Below are positions 1 through 5,447 of a DNA stretch of 5,447 bases, in pieces. How positions within the stretch are numbered: the stretch's first letter is position 1; each line of letters begins with the position of its first letter. The stretch lies in assembly GCA_017510305.1 (NCBI GenBank), contig JAFWNO010000016.1:1-5447 (forward strand), written 5' to 3'. A program made the position numbers and the translations under genes. This DNA is from Candidatus Saccharimonadota bacterium (GTDB taxonomy: Bacteria > Patescibacteriota > Saccharimonadia > Saccharimonadales > Saccharimonadaceae). The notes below the pieces were generated by a model. The model made no database searches, was not told the DNA's origin, and saw only the letters and a program-made list of their open reading frames with translations.

Positions 1-1
1 C

Positions 2-2198
<2,197 letters not shown>

Positions 2199-2201
<3 letters not shown>

Positions 2202-2747
2202 ATCAACCCATCTTTCTAAACGATTTCGCTCTTCCGAGCCCTCTGGATACGAATCTAAAATATCTTGAATATAAGTTTTTCCATTAGTAATATTCAGCGT
2301 TTCTACATCTGGCATGCCAGCTAGTAGCCGCACCACCGCTTCATCCGTATCAATATTTGTCATCGATTTCTTATTGCGATTTTGGTAAGAATTAACCCTC
2401 AGTTCTTTATAAACAAACCGCTTAATCCCCGCCTGAAGGCAATACTTCAAACAATTCTCGCAAGTAGCCACCATGTTATATAGTGTGCAGCCAGTCACAT
2501 CCCGCCCAGCAAACAACAATGCGTTCATCTCGGAATGAATTACAAAGTAGTATTTCATCGGCCGCTCGGTGAGAGTCATCTTGCTCTCGTCTGCGCCTTG
2601 TACCAAGCCATTATAGCCAAAGGACACCGGCCGCCGCCGCGTATCTACTATTACGCACCCTAGTTTAGATGATGGGTCTTTACTGCGTTCCGCCACCCGC
2701 TCGGCAATCCCCATAAAATATTCATCCCAGTCAGATTGTTTACTCAT
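2199..2747 (-). CDS. Deoxycytidylate (dCMP) deaminase, eukaryote/phage-like type
   Basis: It deaminates dCMP to dUMP, feeding thymidylate synthase. At 182 aa it is close to human DCTD (178) and T4 Cd (193). The N-terminal region WDEYFM..A.....RSKDPSSKLG...V (7-34), then GYNG (44-47), matches the human-type enzyme closely. The zinc site is H71-S-E73 with C96-x2-C99, where E73 is the proton shuttle, followed by QAGIK (105-109). Two positions are unusual: the usual HAE is HSE, and the usual proline before the first cysteine (PCxxC) is threonine (TCENC). No extra Cys-rich allosteric zinc insert of the ComEB sort is present. The ATG at 2747 has no strong Shine-Dalgarno, but TATAAT sits 6 nt upstream, suggesting a leaderless mRNA. 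The TAG stop falls in the right arm of the inverted repeat. A relaxed-substrate deaminase is the main alternative. Confidence 0.9.
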
Positions 2748-2753
2748 AGTTCC

Positions 2754-2762
2754 ATTATATCA
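2754..2762 (-). promoter_or_regulatory. Extended -10 promoter of the dCMP deaminase gene
   Basis: On the minus strand this reads TGATATAAT, a consensus TGnTATAAT extended -10. No good -35 is seen at 16-18 nt spacing. The hexamer ends 6 nt before the ATG, so transcription would start at or next to the A of the start codon. Confidence 0.6.
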
Positions 2763-2807
2763 CATTATCCCGCCCATGCTTGCGTATATAAATCACGTTT
2801 GCTAAAC

Positions 2808-2813
2808 TATAAA
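2808..2813 (+). promoter_or_regulatory. Weak candidate -10 for the cutinase-like gene
   Basis: TATAAA lies 17 nt before the Shine-Dalgarno in the 94-nt divergent intergenic region. No convincing -35 is present at normal spacing; TTGCGT at 2780-2785 is too far away with a 22-nt spacer. Other AT-rich hexamers nearby are equally possible. Confidence 0.3.
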
Positions 2814-2829
2814 TTACTAGTTATTTAAA

Positions 2830-2837
2830 AAGGAGGT
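2830..2837 (+). promoter_or_regulatory. Consensus Shine-Dalgarno that fixes an ATA start
   Basis: AAGGAGGT is a full-length match to the anti-Shine-Dalgarno. It is followed after 4 nt by ATA AAA CAG at 2842. In this frame the preceding stop is TAG at 2818-2820, and no ATG, GTG or TTG occurs between that stop and 3289, so this site decides the start. Confidence 0.85.
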
Positions 2838-2841
2838 TTCT

Positions 2842-4284
2842 ATAAAACAGTTCACACTTTTCCTATTATCAATTTCGCTCACACTCGGTACTTTATCACA
2901 AACAACTATCAGTACTTCGGCTACGTCCTGCCCAGATTATCAGATAATCTACGCACGTGGCTCTGGCCAATCGCTCAATGACGACGATTACCGTAAGTTC
3001 AAGTCCATTCTTGCGTCTAGTCTGCAGAATCTAAACGTTTCTTACGATTTTTATCAACTTGGCGCCACCAGCCAAAATGGATCCAAGTATCCAGCCGTTT
3101 CCGTTGCTAATTTTTCTACACTTCTTGGTGCCAAAATTAGTGCTGGAGAAGCCTATAAATACGGCGAAAGTGTTCAATCTGGGCGCACCGAGCTAAAAAC
3201 GTATATAGCCAACCTTTCTGCCTCCTGCGAAAACACCCATTTTATCCTTGCTGGCTATTCTCAAGGCGCACAAGTCGTCAGCACTACCTTGTCAAGCCTG
3301 CCAGCAAATAAAATCACTTATGTTGCTACCTTTGGTGACCCTAAATTATACCTGCCCGAAGGTATTGCTCTCGAAGACAACACTATCCCAGCCTGCAATG
3401 GTATATATTCAGATTACCGCGTCAACGTCCCAGATTGTCGCGTTGTTGAAGGAGTTCTCGAAGCAAATGTCCCCTATCGCCCAGATACACTCAAGAATAA
3501 AGTCGGCACTTGGTGTAATTATGCCGACTTTATGTGCGGCTCTAAATTTGATTTTAATAACCTTATGTACGGCCACACGTCCTACCAGTCCAACGGCAGT
3601 TTCGCTGAAATTTCCGAAAATATCACCGCCGCCGTTTCTGCCGAGCAAAGCACCAGACAGGCTTCCGCACCCTTACCCGCTTCTAACCAAACTGATGTCG
3701 CCATATTGATAGATGATACTAATATTACCTATAGGAACCGCGATATCTACGACCAACTCATCTATGATACTCAGAATGATTATCCATCCAATACAAAATT
3801 CTCTTATTATCATTTTGGCAAAATCTACGATAAATTCACCGCTTACGCTGTCCAAGAAGCTATCGAGCATACCGATTGGCAAAATGATTCCAAAAAAGAG
3901 ATTGTCATTATCAGTAATGCTCCATACCAGCTCGACAGCGTCGATAATCTCATAGAGTTAAGAAATATCCATATAAAAACCGTCAACATTCCAGATGCTA
4001 ATAATATTAAATATAGCAGCCAATCCCTTACTCCTCTTAGCCAGCTCCCCATCATTCTTTCCAGCGATAACCATCTTTCCCTAATCATTGTCAATGATGC
4101 AATTCTTGGCTTTACCGACCAGACCAATCTTACTATCACAGATTTACAAGAAAATGATAAAGTCACTATCATCCCTGTTGGTAATAATGGCCGCAAAAGG
4201 TCAGCCCAGACCCACTATTATCATGATAAAGAATTAAACAATTCACCTCTGGTAGTAAAGGCTCCAAACAGTGGCGAGAAATAA
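2842..4284 (+). CDS. Secreted cutinase-family serine esterase with a C-terminal vWA-like domain and an apparent ATA start
   Basis: Read from ATA at 2842 the product has 480 residues. Residues 1-27 form a signal peptide (Lys2, then the hydrophobic FTLFLLSISLTLGTL, with a possible cut after Ala27). The cutinase fold follows: CPDYQIIYARGSG from C30, the nucleophile elbow GYSQGA with S140, D229 inside C225-x3-D-x2-C232, and H245 in GHTSY. This reproduces the Fusarium cutinase triad and both disulfides (C30-C129 and C225-C232 by analogy). The S140-D229 spacing is 89 residues, against 55 in the fungal enzyme, and the insert carries an extra pair, C185 and C199. After a Ser/Ala/Pro-rich linker (about 260-283), residues 284-400 (VAILIDDTNIT, then IVIISNAP at 354-361) look like a vWA Rossmann fold without the DxSxS metal motif. 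A small beta-rich tail ends the protein, with no anchor motif. Family cutinases hydrolyse carboxylic esters; the substrate here is unknown, and host envelope lipids are a guess. Confidence 0.85.
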   Translation: MKQFTLFLLSISLTLGTLSQTTISTSATSCPDYQIIYARGSGQSLNDDDYRKFKSILASSLQNLNVSYDFYQLGATSQNGSKYPAVSVANFSTLLGAKISAGEAYKYGESVQSGRTELKTYIANLSASCENTHFILAGYSQGAQVVSTTLSSLPANKITYVATFGDPKLYLPEGIALEDNTIPACNGIYSDYRVNVPDCRVVEGVLEANVPYRPDTLKNKVGTWCNYADFMCGSKFDFNNLMYGHTSYQSNGSFAEISENITAAVSAEQSTRQASAPLPASNQTDVAILIDDTNITYRNRDIYDQLIYDTQNDYPSNTKFSYYHFGKIYDKFTAYAVQEAIEHTDWQNDSKKEIVIISNAPYQLDSVDNLIELRNIHIKTVNIPDANNIKYSSQSLTPLSQLPIILSSDNHLSLIIVNDAILGFTDQTNLTITDLQENDKVTIIPVGNNGRKRSAQTHYYHDKELNNSPLVVKAPNSGEK

Positions 4285-4313
4285 TTGCAATCTAACCTTA
4301 AATAATATATAAT
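4285..4313 (+). promoter_or_regulatory. Sigma-70-type promoter for the downstream membrane protein gene
   Basis: TTGCAA (4285-4290), a 17-nt spacer and a perfect TATAAT (4308-4313) begin directly after the cutinase gene's TAA. The predicted transcription start, near 4319-4321, is only about 3-5 nt before the ATG at 4324. No Shine-Dalgarno is present between the -10 and the ATG, which points to leaderless or near-leaderless translation. Confidence 0.7.
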
Positions 4314-4323
4314 AGTACTTATT

Positions 4324-5447
4324 ATGGATCCAAAGGACGACGATAAAAATATCGGCCAGCAACATTGGGATAATCTTGTTGGTGCCGAATCTTCCGCCGC
4401 CGAAGAAAAATCTAAAGACAATCCAGACCTAGATACTTCCAAAGTAGAGGATACACCGTCTAACAAAATCGCCGTCGATCTATCCAGCAAGGGCCAGCAG
4501 GGAAATACAAAGCAAAAGAAAGGATTCAAAGGTTTTATTAAAAAGAAACTTCCTGCGCTCCTAATCATCTTAGCTCTCGCTGGTGGCGGTGGCGCTATCC
4601 TCGGCTCTCAAAGTATGCAGGGCTTTGCCATTATCAACCGTGCAATTCAAGAGTTCAATAGCATGGGCACAGTCAACGAAATCCGCAGCAATGCCCTAAT
4701 GATGCGCATATTCAATAAAATTGCCCCCAGTGCCGACGAAAAGGTTAAAGGCACCGTCTTCGATTCAGACAATTTCAAACTAGGAGACGCCGAAATAGCT
4801 GCTTTTAAGAGCAATAATATGGATGTTACCGAAGTAGATCTCGGCGACGGCAGTAAAGTACGTTTTATTAAATATACCGACAGCGATGGTATAGCTCATT
4901 CCATCACTGGCGATGCCGATAGTGTTTCCAAATTAAAAGGAGTCGGCCTAGATGACGCTATAGATTTTAAAACCGCTAAAGCATCCGTTCCAGATTTTGA
5001 CACGAAATTTACTGGCGCTACCGCCACCTATTCCGGCCAAAACGGTAGATGGTACAATAATCTAACAAACAAATTTCTAAAACGCATAGGTTTTGGCCGT
5101 AATCGTTTTAGTGGCTACGAGTCTACAGGTGATAATGATACTGATACAGAAAACTTTAAGAAAATCGCCAAAAACCAAGAAATGACCGAAGGCACAGAAC
5201 TCCGCGGCGACAAAGAAGTCGAAGAACCAGATCCGGATGCCGAAGAAGAAGCTGAACCAAAACGCACCAAGAAAAAAGGTGTCCCTTATGATACTGATGC
5301 CGAGCTTAATGAACCGGCTTCAGAAGGGCAAATTAAATCTACCGACACTCCAGACGCTATAGAAGAAAAAGTCACCGCAAAAGCTAATAAAATCGCTAGT
5401 GCCGCTAATACCGGAGTAAATGTTAAGTGTACTCTAATGACGCTTGC
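4324..5447 (+). CDS. N-terminal part of a large one-TM protein, probably type IV secretion-associated in Saccharibacteria; 3'-truncated by the window
   Basis: The frame is open from ATG 4324 to the window end (374 complete codons, no stop). Residues 1-75 are hydrophilic and highly charged, beginning MDPKDDDK and ending in a Lys-rich stretch. One membrane segment follows at about 76-96 (LPALLIILALAGGGGAILG), with the basic side before it predicting a cytoplasmic N-terminus and an exported remainder. After the membrane segment come INRAIQEFNS and EIRSNALMMRIFNKI (119-133), then FKLGDAEIAAFKSNNMDV (151-168). I recall this IRS...FR / K.....I..F...G.. pattern from large Saccharibacteria proteins encoded with VirB4/VirB6-like genes, but this is memory, not a search. 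Residues 285-350 are an acidic and then mixed-charge low-complexity stretch rich in E, D, P and K. The start is supported by a strong promoter 10 nt upstream. The function is unproven. Confidence 0.75.
   Translation, partial: MDPKDDDKNIGQQHWDNLVGAESSAAEEKSKDNPDLDTSKVEDTPSNKIAVDLSSKGQQGNTKQKKGFKGFIKKKLPALLIILALAGGGGAILGSQSMQGFAIINRAIQEFNSMGTVNEIRSNALMMRIFNKIAPSADEKVKGTVFDSDNFKLGDAEIAAFKSNNMDVTEVDLGDGSKVRFIKYTDSDGIAHSITGDADSVSKLKGVGLDDAIDFKTAKASVPDFDTKFTGATATYSGQNGRWYNNLTNKFLKRIGFGRNRFSGYESTGDNDTDTENFKKIAKNQEMTEGTELRGDKEVEEPDPDAEEEAEPKRTKKKGVPYDTDAELNEPASEGQIKSTDTPDAIEEKVTAKANKIASAANTGVNVKCTLMTL

Noticed and set aside
2776..2805. Nine-codon open frame in the divergent intergenic region
   Set aside because: It has no ribosome site, is very short and overlaps probable promoter sequence; nothing supports translation.
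2831..2848. AGGAG...TATAAAAC near the cutinase start resembles the inverted-repeat arm
   Set aside because: The match needs a 5-nt gap and consists of a Shine-Dalgarno plus an AT-rich stretch; the rest of the arm does not match.
3289..4284. A TTG start giving a 331-residue protein
   Set aside because: It would discard the signal peptide, CPD motif and catalytic Ser140, which are all in frame upstream behind a perfect Shine-Dalgarno.
4324..4347. MDPKDDDK resembles a FLAG/enterokinase tag next to GGATCC, hinting at vector sequence
   Set aside because: The tag match is incomplete (three Asp plus Lys), the surroundings are continuous native-like coding sequence, and acidic N-termini are common.

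Overview
The window fits a small-genome ultrasmall bacterium of the Patescibacteria/CPR, most likely a Saccharibacteria (TM7) lineage. Three things point there: a secreted cutinase-family protein, a following large one-TM protein whose N-terminal layout I recall from Saccharibacteria type IV secretion-like loci, and compact moderately AT-rich DNA. This is recognition from memory, not a database match. Stops are TAA, TAA, TAG and TAA, and no reading frame needs TGA recoded, so the standard bacterial code applies.

Layout. Positions 1-925 (+) hold queA without its first ~37 codons. It is followed after 8 nt by tgt (934-2091, +). Together these make two steps of queuosine tRNA modification: Tgt inserts preQ1 at position 34, and QueA converts it to epoxyqueuosine. 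Between tgt and the convergent gene lies an unusual 121-bp inverted-repeat element (2081-2201). Its AT-rich arms of 23 and 24 nt carry the stop codons of both flanking genes and enclose a 74-nt core of about 81% GC. A dCMP deaminase of the eukaryote/phage-like type is on the minus strand (2199-2747). A 94-nt divergent intergenic region follows. Next is a secreted cutinase-like serine hydrolase fused to a degenerate vWA-like domain (2842-4284, +). Its evident start is an ATA codon behind a perfect Shine-Dalgarno, so the 5' 149 codons are invisible to standard start rules. After a 39-nt gap that holds a TTGCAA-N17-TATAAT promoter comes a one-TM, charged, low-complexity protein (4324 to the window end, +), cut off by the window.

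Working together. queA and tgt form a translation-fidelity pair, the deaminase supplies dUMP for thymidylate synthesis, and the last two genes look like envelope or host-contact functions. The points most worth a second look are the ATA start of the cutinase, the hybrid-composition inverted repeat, the predicted leaderless or near-leaderless starts of two genes, and the cutinase/vWA-like fusion.
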